A stretch of DNA of 64,000 nucleotides, from contig JAEUWY010000016.1 in assembly GCA_022059125.1 (NCBI GenBank), positions 1,426,001 through 1,490,000 on the forward strand, written 5' to 3'. Shown here piece by piece: positions 11,298 to 22,511 of the stretch. Each line of letters begins with the position of its first letter. Position 1 is the first letter of the stretch. The translations under genes and the position numbers were made by a program. Source of the stretch: Corynespora cassiicola (Eukaryota > Ascomycota > Dothideomycetes > Pleosporales > Corynesporascaceae). Below the pieces are notes generated by a model that made no database searches, was not told the DNA's origin, and saw only the letters and a program-made list of their open reading frames with translations.

Positions 11298-11670
11298 ACG
11301 ATCGACTCGCTCCCACTTTTTTTTTTCTCCACGAACCACGAACCGGCCGCCACGTGCAATCTTAGGCTCGCGTCACCCGATGTTGTGGTCCGAACACAAT
11401 CTGGATGGAATGCTCGCCGCCGCCTTGTCGTCGCAGCCTTCTCCATGTGGTTGTTGCTAGTCGCGCGGGCAGAGACTGGGGACTGGTGCGCGACGCGTTG
11501 TTTTGACGGCCATGCACGGCGACAACATGTGCAGCAGTAGCGTGGCGTGAGCTAGGAATGTCCAACGTCGTTTGGCGACGCATGGGGCGAGATTGCAATG
11601 CGCCGAAGACGAGCGCGGTCGCTGTTGTTTCTTTTTGCGTACTGCCCCCGGCCGAACCATGGGCCGATGC

Positions 11671-11706
11671 CTCCAGCTCCTCCAGCTCCTCCAGCTCCTC
11701 CAGCTC
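11671..11706. repeat. Four tandem copies of the 9-mer CTCCAGCTC
   Basis: A perfect 36-base tandem repeat. It opens long frames on both strands (Leu/Gln- or Glu/Leu-rich), which explains the spurious coding look of this area. Confidence 0.85.
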
Positions 11707-12700
11707 CGCCAACACCACCAGCACTCCCTCCCCGAGCCCCCCTCCTCTGACCCTCTTCTCTGAGCCTCGCCCGGCACAGCAACCATGCGGGCCAATGGCG
11801 CTGCGTGCCATTCCATGTTCCTGCTGACAGCCTCTGGTGCGGCTCGGCACTCCGCGACAAGTGGTGCTAGCGGAATCTAGACGCAGGAACCCGCGCGAAT
11901 CCTTTTCAGCATCGACCACGGCCCTTCGGCCTGTTAGCTCGTAGTTCGTCGCCTCTGGCTATCAGCGCGAGCGGTTATTTTTGCCCGGTGCGCGGGGGCT
12001 ACTTCGACAGGTTTTCGCGCCTCTCGGCCTGGACCACGGCCATGCACACGTCCACTCCCTCTCGCCTGGCCGTGGTGCGAATCAGCCCAGCGCTCAAGAC
12101 TGCCGAAGCCCTTGGGGTCCTTGGGAACATGCAGTCCTCGAGCCTCCCAAGGCGCCAGCTCACGCCAGACGGCGAACCCCGGCAGTGGAGTCCGCTACCC
12201 GCACATCTCCCCATCCGTGAGCCGCATCGTTCACTGACTGACTCTGCAGCCGCTGGGGGGTCTCGTTACATGCCAACAGCCTGACTGGGTGCCCGCCTCG
12301 TCCTGCGCCGACTAGCCCGTGGTCGTGCGCCTTGTTGCGCCTGGCCACCTCCAGAACTGGACTTGGCCGCATCCAAACCGGCTAGGGGCGACAGCGAACT
12401 GTTGAGGGCTGCATGGGTACTTGGCAGGGGATATTGCTCTGGTAATTTCGTTTCCCTCCGCCTTGCCCAGTTTGACAGCCGCCGTCAGCTTCCATCAATA
12501 AACAGCTGTGATAACCGGCCAGTCACATCCTGCCATCACTTTATCAGACTGCCCCCCTTTTCCGTATCGTAAGACTCCTCCAATGCGAGCGCCACTGGCG
12601 GCCAAGCTTCCCAATTGCCAGTAAACGAATGCAACCGTCAAGATAGTCCCTTGTCACTCAAGTTGCCCGTCTTTGGTAAGCCCAGGTACACTCACCTCCA

Positions 12701-12706
12701 TATAAA
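12701..12706 (+). promoter_or_regulatory. TATAAA box of the cell-wall protein gene
   Basis: A consensus TATAAA lies 152 bases before the ATG at 12853. It is followed by a CT-rich tract (CTTCTTTCTTTCCTC) of the kind found near transcription starts of highly expressed fungal genes. Confidence 0.55.
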
Positions 12707-12852
12707 GTGCATCCCCAGTACCGTCTGGTCTTCTTTCTTTCCTCACCACACACTCACTACTTACTTAATACACCGGTCTTCGCCGATTTCACTCGTTTTC
12801 ACGACCTCCACGCCCTTAGTTAATACCACCCGTAATAACCAAATCAATCAAC

Positions 12853-13398
12853 ATGCGTGCCTACATCGCCGTCGCCGCCCTTGTGGCCTCCGTCAACGCC
12901 TACGCCTACCCTGCGTACAACACCACCTCCTCGGTCCCTGAGCCCGTCTACACCACCAAGGTCGTCACCGAGCTCACCACCGTCTGCCCTGAGCCCACCG
13001 AGATCACCTACGGCACCAAGACCTACACCGTCACCGAGGCCACCACCCTGACCATCTCTGACTGCCCTTGCACCGTCACCGAGCCCGTCGAGCCCACTTC
13101 TTACCCCACCAAGCCCGTCGAGCCTCCCGTCTACACTCCTCCCGCTCCCCCGGCCAGCACCCCCGAGGCTCCTTACCCATCCAAGAACGTCACCGTTCCC
13201 ACTGCCCCCGCTCCCACTGGCACTGGTGCTCCCTCCACCACCGCTCCGGCTCCCCCGGCCTTCACTGGTACGTACTGCTTCACTCCGCAGCCTCCACTCC
13301 ATCCCGTTCCATGCTAACCGAGTCAACTTGTAGGCGCTGCCACCCAGGCCGGTGTCGGTCTCCTTGCCATCGCCGGTGCCCTCGTCGCTTTCTTGTAA
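12853..13398 (+). CDS. Probable GPI-anchored, Thr/Pro-rich cell-wall protein
   Basis: 159 residues from exons 12853-13267 and 13334-13398 (donor GTACGT at 13268, GCTAACC branch, TTGTAG acceptor). The N terminus is a signal peptide ([18 protein letters not shown]). The middle has the segment [20 protein letters not shown] followed by a short CPC motif, a signature shared by many small ascomycete wall proteins such as the clock-controlled CCG-6 type. The Pro/Thr/Ser-rich stalk would be O-glycosylated. Exon 2 gives a short hydrophobic tail ([15 protein letters not shown]) preceded by small residues, as expected for GPI anchoring. Codon use is strongly biased to C-ending codons, and the start context is CAACATGCG, which with the TATA box suggests high expression. 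Without splicing the GPI tail is lost. Confidence 0.8.
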
Positions 13399-15711
13399 GC
13401 GACGGGCACTTGAAGGGCCTGCCTCTCCGTCCAGCTCGCTGGATAGGGCAGGCCCTTTTCTGGAATGGGATGATGGATGGATTGGATTCTAACGGTTAAT
13501 GACTTTGGGCTCTGCATCACGATTCTGCATTGCGATGGGAGTCTGGGGTCATGTGGCCACTATCCCGCGCGCACGCCGCAGCAGCATTTCGATTGTACAA
13601 TTTAATATCTACGCTTGGTCGAAGGGCTAGCTGCAAAGCTCCCTCACGGAGGAATAGTGTGTGGTCTGGTGGATTCTCATGTTCCTAGATTCGGCCGTTT
13701 TCCCAGAAGAGTCGGCAAGATAATTGACATGGTTTTCACTGCTACCTCTTGGTTCCACATTCGTTTTTCTTGGGCAGCGCCAGTGTCTGCTGACGGGGAC
13801 TGTGCATGACGATTCCATGTTTAGACGGAGTTTAATAGGCCTGATACCATGATGGCGGTTCGAGAATAATACATTGTCTTTGTTTTAATCGCATTCCTAG
13901 TCCTCCTCGCGCACGAGGCTGAGAGCAAGCGTTGCCCATTGTCTACGTCGAGTGTCACTGTGGCGTCGTGTGGCAGCAAGTGTCGCAATAGCGGCACAGT
14001 CGCCCTATTTTCGTCGCATGCCCCGTGCCTCCGAAATCTCACAGTCTACCAGATGGATGGTTTGGTACTTGACTCGTGTGGCTTGGGAGTGAAGTCAAAA
14101 GAAGCTCGCAGCACGTCAAACAAGGTGAGAATTGCGGATTGCACATCACCGTAAGGCTGGGTGGTGGAGCTCTGGGGAATCGATTTAACCCTGAGCCGCG
14201 AAATTGCGCTCGACGCCACCCGTTTGCCTGTGCCTCTGCCCCGTGCTCTCCCTTATCACCACCGCAGCGGCCATGTTCGCCCGTGGTTTCTCTTGCGTCA
14301 CCCATAATGTCCGGCGAGCTGGGCCCGGAGGGAAGCATTCCAGGCCCGCGCTGAGCCTTGGATGGTTCCTCGGGTGCCAAAATCCCTGCTCCTGTTGTCT
14401 CGGCCAGAGTCAGGATCGCGATCCTCGCTCGGACACACCGCCAGAATGCGACACACTGAAGAGAGAGGGCATTACTTTGGCATGCTCGCGTGCAAGCAAA
14501 TTGGGTTCGGTCCCAGCCGGAAGATTCGAGCTTGCGCCCGTTGTCAAACTCTGTCTCGTCAATCCCGCTTTTATGCCCACGTTGCCGCTGTCTGCGGGCG
14601 GAAGCCTCGCCGTACGGCCGAAATATTGTATTGATCCTCCCGTGCTTGTCCACCAAACTCTATCGCCTCGGCGGCACAACGTTGAAGCATTCCCGGCCGC
14701 TGTCAACATGTCGCCCCGTGCACTTGTCCTATTGGAGAAGGTGTCCAAGAATGCTGATGCCTTTCCCAGCTCTACGCCGCTGTGGCTGCTCCCTCCAAGG
14801 CTCCTCTCTGAAATCATCTGCATTTTTTACCAAATATACACCCACGACATGGTTTCTTACCTGACCAAGCAGAAATGCAGAGACGACTCTCATCAGCGAT
14901 AGCAGGGCACGATATAGATGATAGGTGCCACGTTGAGGGCGATAGAATTTCGCTGGTGAGCCTTGGGAGCGCCTAGACACACATTCAGGAGCAACACGAG
15001 CGCCCAGACTATTGACATCTCGCTTACTCTTCTCAAGACAGCCTTGGGAGGTATACTTGTTATGCTTACGGCTTGTTTGTTTGTTTGTTTGCTTTTTCGA
15101 ATAAAAAAACTCTCCTTGGTGAACAGCTCTGGAGCGGCCATCTGCAGCAATAACCTCAATATGCCTTGCCCCTCGCCTAGTCCAGACACCCTGGAATTAG
15201 ATCACATTCACATCGACATATCGATAGGCGGCAAGCCCGCACGATAGTTTCTTTTTCTGTTTCACCTCTCAGTTTGCATACACGTCACAGTCTCGTACCT
15301 AGAAACACATCTGGAAGAACAGAATGCTCTCGTGGAGCATGCAGGATTTAATCCCTCATTCAGTATCGCTAGCATCGGTGATTTCTTCCGTTGGGATTGC
15401 TTCCGAGGGGCTGCCATTCTCTAGAGTCGATTCCATCCTGTCTTGTTCGTGCACTCTTCAACCGTAATCCTAGAGCTTGCGCTCTCGTCGCTCGGTGGCC
15501 TTCCAGTGCTTATTGGTTGTTCAACATGTGGAGATGGGGCGGCGGAATGATTCCGTCGACGTTTCCGAGGAAGCGGAATCTACCCCACATTCTATCGACC
15601 CCCATCTACTCCGATGTCGTGCGCGAGGAATATTTCCTAACGCCTGTTGTCCATATAAGTCGCACCCGCATACCAAACCTGCCAGACCTTTCGAACAGAT
15701 AAATCATCAAC
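13399..15711. other. Intergenic stretch before the short-chain dehydrogenase
   Basis: No supportable gene. Overlapping frames on both strands at 14039-14902 are open by composition and show no domain. A TTTG microsatellite (about four to five units) lies at 15073-15090. The last 60 bases hold a TATAAG motif at 15654-15659, 53 bases before the dehydrogenase start. Confidence 0.5.
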
Positions 15712-16562
15712 ATGTCAGTCCAAAAGGTTGCTCTTATTACGGCTAGCTCGGCGGGCCTCGGCGCCCAAATCGCCCGCGTATTTGCACCAGACTACCGAGT
15801 CGTGAGTTCTCCCAATGTAGACTGTGTTGCACCGACAGCTTTATTACTCCTCTTCTCTTGGATCGAGTCATGTTGATGACGTGATGCTAGGTCATCAATT
15901 ACTCTTCCAACCAATCTCGTGCGCAGCAGCTCCTCGAAGAGCTTTCCGCGATACCATCTACGCACTCCTCGCCCGCGACTCCACGATTCCACATTCTACA
16001 AGCAGATGTATCCTCCAAGCCCTCGGTGGAGAGCCTGGTCAAGGAAACTATCAAAACCATGGGTCGCCTGGACGTCGTGGTCTCAAACGCAGGTTGGACC
16101 CGCATCACAAACTTCCTGAACATCGACGAGGGAGTCAACGACGAGGATTGGGATAAATGCTTCGCCATGAATGTAAAGACACATCTGTGGCTAGCCTATG
16201 CGGCCAAAGAGGCTTTGGCGGAGACTGAGGGTACTTTCATCTCAACTGCGAGTGTCGCCGGAGTGAAGCCGTCGGGCTCCAGCTTGCCCTATGCAGTCAC
16301 CAAAGCCGCCCAAATCCATCTCGCAAAGAGTTTGGCCGTCATTCTTGCACCCAAGATTAGAGTCAACAGCGTTAGCCCAGGCCTCATGCTCACGGAGTGG
16401 GGCATGAAGTTTCCCGAGAGCAAACGGCAAGCTGCCACGAATAATACCAAGCTCAAGCGACTAGCGACGGTCGAGGATGTCGCGGATCAGGTGCGGACCT
16501 TGGCATTGAGTAGAAGCGTCACAGGCCAAAATCTTTGTATTGACGGTGGCTCCTCCGTATGA
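15712..16562 (+). CDS. Short-chain dehydrogenase/reductase (SDR), Rossmann-fold oxidoreductase
   Basis: 253 residues from exons 15712-15801 and 15891-16562 (donor GTGAGT, acceptor CTAG, intron 89 bases, phase 0). It is a classical SDR of normal length. The cofactor loop is TASSAGLG (residues 10-17), a Ser-containing variant of TGxxxGxG. NAG follows the third strand (VVVSNAG), and the catalytic Ser and YAVTK (Tyr-x3-Lys) are present. The C-terminal SPGLMLTEWG and LCIDGGSSV segments also fit the family. It probably oxidises or reduces a small alcohol or carbonyl with NAD(P)(H). The substrate is not visible. No biosynthetic cluster partners sit nearby. Confidence 0.88.
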
Positions 16563-17001
16563 TTGCGATGAATTTTTCAAACACTGTTGAAACCATTATC
16601 ACTATAGGTGCCCCGAGCAATAGGAGCCGAAGAGTAGCCTCCACATCAATTGCATGTTAGGTACAAAGGTGTCCAGAGCCACACGCAGACTCCAGTGTCG
16701 GTGACATCTCATCCATCACTTATACCCTTCCGATTCGAATGCCATGCTCTGGCCTCGCGTGCACGTTTCGTGACGTGCTGTTATAGACGCAACATGAGTT
16801 ATCCATGCTCGACGCGAACCGCTTGAGGTTATTTGGTTCACTAGCGCTAATCGGGCCGCAAGCTCAGATCCAAAAAGCAACCTTTCCGCCTCTCAGCCCA
16901 TTTTTTCCCAATCATCGTCTGTGTTCTTTAACCATGCTCTGCCATTGCAACGTCTCTTTCCCAACAATTTTTCCGCGGGAGGCTTGATCTGACGATGCAA
17001 A
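16563..17001. other. Intergenic stretch between the SDR and the membrane protein
   Basis: Probable 3' end of the SDR transcript and promoter of the next gene. No further gene is seen. Confidence 0.5.
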
Positions 17002-19032
17002 ATGGGGAGCTGTGCCGCTCTGGATTGTACCACGCGGCCGGTCATCAAAGCGACCACCGACATAGCAGGCCCTGGAGTAAGATGAGCACATCGAATACCT
17101 TGTCGTGAAATTGAGACGTGTCTAGGTTCTATACGCGTTCCTCGTATCAGCGCTACTCGCGATTCTGGCCATTGTCTATGGCTATCTGTCTGATTCCCTC
17201 CCCGACTGGTACCTCAATGAGACGGACAGGACAGTCATTGCGAGTTTCCAGGCCTTGCTACCATCAGAAGAAAACACCGAAAAGATTCGATTGATATATG
17301 AGAAGATCAAGTGGATTTTTCTTCTTGGCAGGAAACCGTCACCACACCGCAAACTGACCCGCCGACAACGCCAGGAATTGGTGACACGTTTTATTCTCGC
17401 ACTGAGTGACCAGCAACTTGCCACCGGTCTCGCTCTTTTAATAGCAGCCATAGCGAATCAGTGCACACTCAGTGTTTGGGAATTCCAACTCGCGTTTTCT
17501 CTGGCCTGGTTTTCGTCGACAACTCACTTGGCAACCCTCGACTGTCTCCGCGAATACTTCATCAATCATGGCGTGGTAAGGAACTGGCGCGTTTTCGGCA
17601 TGATTGTCCTTCTTGGCCTCCTCATATACTCTCTAATTCTATCGACGGCCTCCATTGATGAAACACTTCCCGTGCAGTGCACCTTTTATTACTTCGGAGA
17701 GAAGTCGCTGTACAGCGACGTACCACTTGACATTTACACCATCCTATCGGCATCACTTACTCTCATTTTGCTCGTAACCAGCTACATTGTACGCATCAAA
17801 TGGTCGTACAAGCGGGTCGACGGCAAGGCAACTCTCTTTGAACGCACGCTTTTCAAGATGCGGACATGGCAGCACGCAAAGAAATACAGACCCACCCCAG
17901 AAGAGCAAAATTACGTCGTCGAAGAGGCCGTTTCCGAGCGCCAGTCGTATATCCGCCGCAGGCAGCTCGAGAGGATCAGGAACAGTAGCGGGTTCAAGCG
18001 CCATTGGCTCATCACCGCGCGTGCATCGGCGATATACAGCGAGTCTTTTCTGTCGCTAGGGCCAATGCTCACCTTTATGGTCTCATTCGGTTTTACACAG
18101 CTCTACCTCAACCGATGGCATTCTGGAACCTCTGTCGAGATTGACAACAGTATGAGCATCGGTCAAATTACACCGTTGATCCTGCTAATACTACCCGTCT
18201 TTGCGGTCGCTGAATCTTATTATGGTACGTCCATCTTTATCGGGGACCTAGAAAGTTTTCTGTATTCAAGCATCCACCTGCTAAACTCAAACCAGAGGTC
18301 CAAGACACACCCATGCCGGACGACCCACCCTCACATTCCTCGAGTCCCCATGTCCGAAATTCGAGCTCCATTTCCTGGTCTCTCCGCCTTCCGTCCCACT
18401 ACGAGCACGGCCCCTTCGAACTCCACGACCTGGAATCAATGGATGCGAAGCAAATCTCCAGCGATTACAGCGACCTCCTTCCGTCTTTGAGGAGCTACTT
18501 CTACCTCGAGACGAAGCTCATTGCTTCCCAACTCCGGTTCCACAGCCCCGCTGATGATGACGCCCCCGCCACTGGAGCTCCGAGTACATCGGTCACCCGT
18601 TTGAAGGCGCATCTCATATCCTCGTACCACCTACTTCGGGCGCAAGAGGCTGCCCTCAAAATCACGACCCTGACGTCGCTCATTGAATTCTCCATTTGCA
18701 TCTTCTTCAGTGTCGCCCTGGGCATATTGGTGTACATTGAGGGCGGAGGCGAAAAATCCACCATTGCGGGCTTGATTCTTTTTGTATGTTGGCTTATATA
18801 TGAAGTCGGCGGCATTTTTGCGTACTTGAAAGACGCATGGATCACCATTGGAGATGATGACTATAAAAGATTGGTGGAAGAAGCAAGGACAAGTAGAAAT
18901 GACCACAAAGCAGGGGATCAAAGTATCGTTGACACGCCAAGGGCCGAAGAAACGGTACGGCCATTAAGAGATGAAGGGATACCCGAAGATGAGCATACAC
19001 CGATGCTGAGTAGGGAGAAAAATGCACCATGA
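17002..19032 (+). CDS. Polytopic integral membrane protein of unknown function
   Basis: 636 residues from exons 17002-17076, 17126-18224 and 18296-19032; the introns are 49 and 71 bases and phase is kept. The short N-terminal tail contains Cys residues and PVIKATTDIAGPG, then the first hydrophobic helix (starting VLYAFLVSALLA). By eye there are about seven helices in the first 400 residues, two more near 545-600 and long cytosolic-looking segments between them. One of these is basic (RRRQLERIR) and another is Ser/Pro-rich around the second splice junction. The type is common in Pezizomycotina genomes as a lineage-specific membrane protein without assigned role. I do not recognise a transporter signature. 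The start is chosen because it gives an intact exon 1 in phase with the donor at 17077. Confidence 0.75.
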
Positions 19033-19348
19033 GTCTTGCTCTGCCACCACTGAGTGGGTGATTGAATCTGTTAGCCCTTGCTGCCTCCATTGGGTTTTCA
19101 CCTTTCGCGTTTCGTGTCAATCTAGGAATATCCATAGTGGCGGCTCATTTACGTGTACACAGACTAGATCTCATGGATCGAAATCAGAGCCTGAGAGATT
19201 CAGAATGTCTATGATAGTAATTTTTTCATTCCTAAGACGTTAGGCCATTTCCCGGCCAAGATAAACAGGGTATCATCCAACCCGAACTCCGGGATCCTTT
19301 TGCATACAGTATTCATCCTTCTGGATATTTCAAGAGAGTTCATAGGTA
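19033..19348. other. Convergent 3' intergenic stretch
   Basis: Lies between two converging stops and probably holds both 3' untranslated regions. No gene is seen. Confidence 0.5.
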
Positions 19349-21868
19349 TTACCTCTCCACAGAAGTCTTCCCCTGACCCTTTGGCAGCTTCTTGTCCAGT
19401 CCAAGTTTGTCCAGGTCCTCTAGCTTATGGTAGTGAGGTGCTAACTCATGAAGCCACTTAGGATCGAGTACCATGACATTCCGAAGGTATTCCTTGGAGG
19501 TGAGAACAACTTCGTGATATATGACCCACTTAGGCAACTGTGGCGCTGTCTCCCGGTTGTTGAATTGGGTGAGGCAGCTGCTGGGATGAATATGCACGGT
19601 TTGATTGTTCTTGACCGTCCTGTATGATCGGCCATCTCGTTGTAGACGCGCGGCATTCAAGAAATAACCGGCTGTAATGGCTTTTCTAATAGCCAACTCA
19701 TCGGAGGCGCCGACAGATTTGGTGGGGTCGATCTCCACCCTCTCACAAAGACGCTCAAGCTGGTCTCTCACATCTCGGGCCCTGGTTAGGCTTCGTTGCT
19801 GGAGGAAGTTTTCTTTGGCCCATATTGTAGAGTAGTCCGCTTCAGCCCATTCATTGTAGATTCTCAGCAGCATTAGATGATCGCCACCATCTTTGCTTGT
19901 AAATCGAGCACGCGCCGCATCAGCCTGCATTTTCTTATCCTTTGGTCGAATGAATAAAGCAGCCGACTCAGAAACCATGGAAACGACGGAAAGGACTTCC
20001 TGGACACAGCCTTGGTCATCGGCAGCAATAAGTGCCTTGGCAAGCTTCGGGTCAACAGGAAACTCAGCCATTTGTCGCCCAACTTTGGTAAGCTCGCCCT
20101 TGTCATTCAGCGCGCCCAGAGCGTAAAGATCTTCTAGGGCCTTTATCAGGGACTCAGGCGGGGGAGGATCCATGAAATCAAATTCGATCAAGTTGTTGAC
20201 ACCAAGACTCTTCAACTGTAGCACAACCTGCAAAAGGTTTGCCCTTAGAAGTTCTGGATCCTGAGACTCCGGAAGTTCGTGGAAAAAGCTCCACCGGCTG
20301 TAAAGGTGGAATGCTTTCCCAGGCCCCGTTCTCCCTGCTCGACCAGCGCGCTGATTCGCGCTGGCCCGCGATATAGGACTGATCACTAAGCTCTCCATTC
20401 CGAGACGAGCATTGAATTGGTTCAATTTTTCGAACCCACAATCGATGATAAAGGTAATGCCATCAATGGTCAAACTCGTCTCGGCGATATTTGTAGCCAG
20501 GACCACCTTTCTAGCTCCCTCGGGGGTTTTCTCGAAGATTTTACCTTGCAATTCAGTGGGAAGATTGGAATAGATAGGGCATATGAAAAGCTCGGGTGCT
20601 CGAGATCCTAGTTTCCGTGCCGTCTCTTCCAAGTTCTCTTGCATAGCCTCGATTTCGTCCTGACCTGTAAGAAAGACAAGAATATCGCCATCGGTTGTCG
20701 GAGCCGAAATATGAATTTGAAATACTGTAGTGACTGCAGCATTCAGGTAGTTGGCCTCAGGTGCGGATGTAAAGAAGCGCTCCACTTTGAAGGTTTTACC
20801 GGGAACGTTGAATATAGGCGCTTTTCTCAAGTAGTCGGAAAATTTCTGTGCGTCCAGGGTAGCACTGGAGATGATGAGCTTGAGATCGCTGCGGTGCAGC
20901 GCGAGATCTTTTAAGAGACCCATCAAAATGTCAGTCGATATGGTCCGTTCATGGGCTTCGTCCAGGATAACAGCCGAATAACTCGACAAGTCAGGTTCTG
21001 TCAGAAGCTCGCGCAGAAGCATTCCATCCGTCATGTACTTGATGATCGTGTTGTCGTTGAACTTCTGCTCGAATCTGACAGAATAACCTACTACATCTCC
21101 CCCCAACTTCACACCCATCTCTTCGCTCACGCGTTTCGCAACGCTCATGGCAGCGACTCGTCGCGGCTGCGTGCAAGCTATCTTCTTTCCTTCATTTAAT
21201 CCTGATTCGTAAAGATATTGTGTCAACTGCGTAGTCTTGCCACTACCGGTTTCGGCCACGACAATCAGAGACTGGTGGTTACGCATGGCCTCGATGAGTT
21301 GGTCGCGGTACTGGTATATGGGCAGACTTTTGCGTGTTTCTTCGATGGATTTGACCTTTCTCTCGGCCTCATCAAGCTTAGACTGAAGAAGCTGCTTCTC
21401 TGGGTCCACCCAGGCGCCATCCGACTTGAAGTTGATCTGGTTCGTGGTGTCGAAAACGAACTCATAATCGCCTTCGTATTCTCGTTCTGACTTTTTTATC
21501 TGGGCCTTTACTTTGGAGGTCTGCTCATTTTCCCACTCCTGAACTTCCGACACGTATTTCTCCTCCTTGTGACGTTTGTGGAGTACCGCTTCCTTGTTGC
21601 TGTAATCGGCGTCTGGGACTAGATAGCCATCTAGGTGCTCGTCGATCGAAAGACGTTCCTCGGCGATGCGAAGGGTTTCGCGGTTCCTGGCAAATTCCTC
21701 GATCTCGGCTTTGCTCAGGTGCGGGTTGGTGCGCTCTTCTTCTGCCTCGGCCTGGACCTGTTTCCGGAGTAAGGCAAGCTGTTCAGCTTCACGCTTTGCC
21801 AGGTAGTCTTGACGCGAACGCAGTCGTAGATCCGCGAGATCATCGACATTTCGGCGCTTCGGAGGCAT
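19349..21868 (-). CDS. prp2: DEAH-box pre-mRNA splicing helicase, Prp2/Cdc28/DHX16 type
   Basis: An intronless protein of 839 residues starting at ATG 21868 (MPPKRRN...). Prp2 is the ATPase that activates the spliceosome before the first step of splicing, together with the G-patch protein Spp2. Visible motifs are AETGSGKTT (Walker A, about residue 206), TQPRRVAA, DEAHE (303), SATLD (335), LTGQDEIE and NQRAGRAGRTGPG (motif VI, about 520). The winged-helix/ratchet and OB-fold regions follow, with the family-typical WAKENFLQQRSL, AGYFLNAARLQ and VLTSKEYLRN. The protein is shorter than the usual 1,000-1,100 residues: the P-loop comes about 200 residues earlier than in typical relatives, so an N-terminal extension is missing or lies in an unrecognised upstream exon. 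Two in-frame ATGs further upstream (near 21982 and 21949) are possible but add no conserved sequence. Confidence 0.9.
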   Translation of the reverse strand: MPPKRRNVDDLADLRLRSRQDYLAKREAEQLALLRKQVQAEAEEERTNPHLSKAEIEEFARNRETLRIAEERLSIDEHLDGYLVPDADYSNKEAVLHKRHKEEKYVSEVQEWENEQTSKVKAQIKKSEREYEGDYEFVFDTTNQINFKSDGAWVDPEKQLLQSKLDEAERKVKSIEETRKSLPIYQYRDQLIEAMRNHQSLIVVAETGSGKTTQLTQYLYESGLNEGKKIACTQPRRVAAMSVAKRVSEEMGVKLGGDVVGYSVRFEQKFNDNTIIKYMTDGMLLRELLTEPDLSSYSAVILDEAHERTISTDILMGLLKDLALHRSDLKLIISSATLDAQKFSDYLRKAPIFNVPGKTFKVERFFTSAPEANYLNAAVTTVFQIHISAPTTDGDILVFLTGQDEIEAMQENLEETARKLGSRAPELFICPIYSNLPTELQGKIFEKTPEGARKVVLATNIAETSLTIDGITFIIDCGFEKLNQFNARLGMESLVISPISRASANQRAGRAGRTGPGKAFHLYSRWSFFHELPESQDPELLRANLLQVVLQLKSLGVNNLIEFDFMDPPPPESLIKALEDLYALGALNDKGELTKVGRQMAEFPVDPKLAKALIAADDQGCVQEVLSVVSMVSESAALFIRPKDKKMQADAARARFTSKDGGDHLMLLRIYNEWAEADYSTIWAKENFLQQRSLTRARDVRDQLERLCERVEIDPTKSVGASDELAIRKAITAGYFLNAARLQRDGRSYRTVKNNQTVHIHPSSCLTQFNNRETAPQLPKWVIYHEVVLTSKEYLRNVMVLDPKWLHELAPHYHKLEDLDKLGLDKKLPKGQGKTSVER

Positions 21869-22511
21869 GGTTACCGAGAGTGAATAGGTGTGGTAGGAAG
21901 AGTGAGTGAGGTTGGATTGGGCGCGGTGCCAAGGTTGATGATCGTCCATCGGCAAAACATTTTTCCGCGCCCCACATATCACCGCGCATACCTCAGCGCG
22001 TTCCGAGATTCTCTGTCGCGCGTGCCAAGATTGAGCACCTTCACGCTATCACTGACAGCTACCTAGGTACCAGGATAATGTCAATAGACATGCTGAAGTA
22101 TGAGCAGTAATGTTTGCTGCATAACATATTTATCTCTGCATGCATAGACAGACCTCTATTATCCCCCAGGCAATCCCTCTTCCATCTCAGACTGTGTGGT
22201 TGTGGCTGTGGTCACGTGAAATAGCCAGTTAGAGGCTTGCTATTTGTTCAAAATCTTGTAGCAGCTGGCTAGATTGATTTTACTAACTGAATCTCTGTTA
22301 GGTACCTAATTTACAGAATTTTGCAATTTGAGTAAGAATCCTTAGTTTCTCCTAGAAGGTACGTGCCTAGGCAAACAACAAAGTATGCATTACCTGCTTC
22401 TGCACTCAAGGCTACTAAATAGAGTTATCTTTAAACAGCTAGAAAACCACTTGATTAACTACATACTAGCCACAGAGAAGACTACCAGGCTGCTAATATT
22501 GGTTGTATACA
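21869..22511. other. AT-rich intergenic stretch
   Basis: Holds the Prp2 promoter side and the 3' end of the next minus-strand gene. Positions 22100-22500 are AT-rich without a domain. A CACGTG palindrome lies near 22213. No gene is seen. Confidence 0.5.

Larger units (their letters stand above)
10291..12852. other. Long intergenic region between divergent secreted-protein genes, with short tandem repeats
   Basis: I see no convincing gene in 2.5 kb. From about 10980 to 12400 the DNA is GC-rich and many frames are open by composition alone. Two perfect short tandem repeats stand out: three copies of CAGACGAC at 11274-11297 and four copies of CTCCAGCTC at 11671-11706. The last 200 bases are a promoter and leader for the gene at 12853, with a TATAAA box and CT-rich tracts. 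Confidence 0.5.

Noticed and set aside
11010..12372. Several open frames on both strands
   Set aside because: They are kept open by tandem repeats and GC-rich DNA; no splice-consistent or domain-bearing protein emerges.
12844..13326. Minus-strand Gly/Arg-rich open frame of 160 codons
   Set aside because: It is the antisense shadow of the strongly codon-biased cell-wall protein gene.
14039..14902. Overlapping open frames of about 205 and 232 codons on opposite strands
   Set aside because: Both are open through GC-rich composition, show no domain, signal or codon structure, and contradict each other on the two strands.
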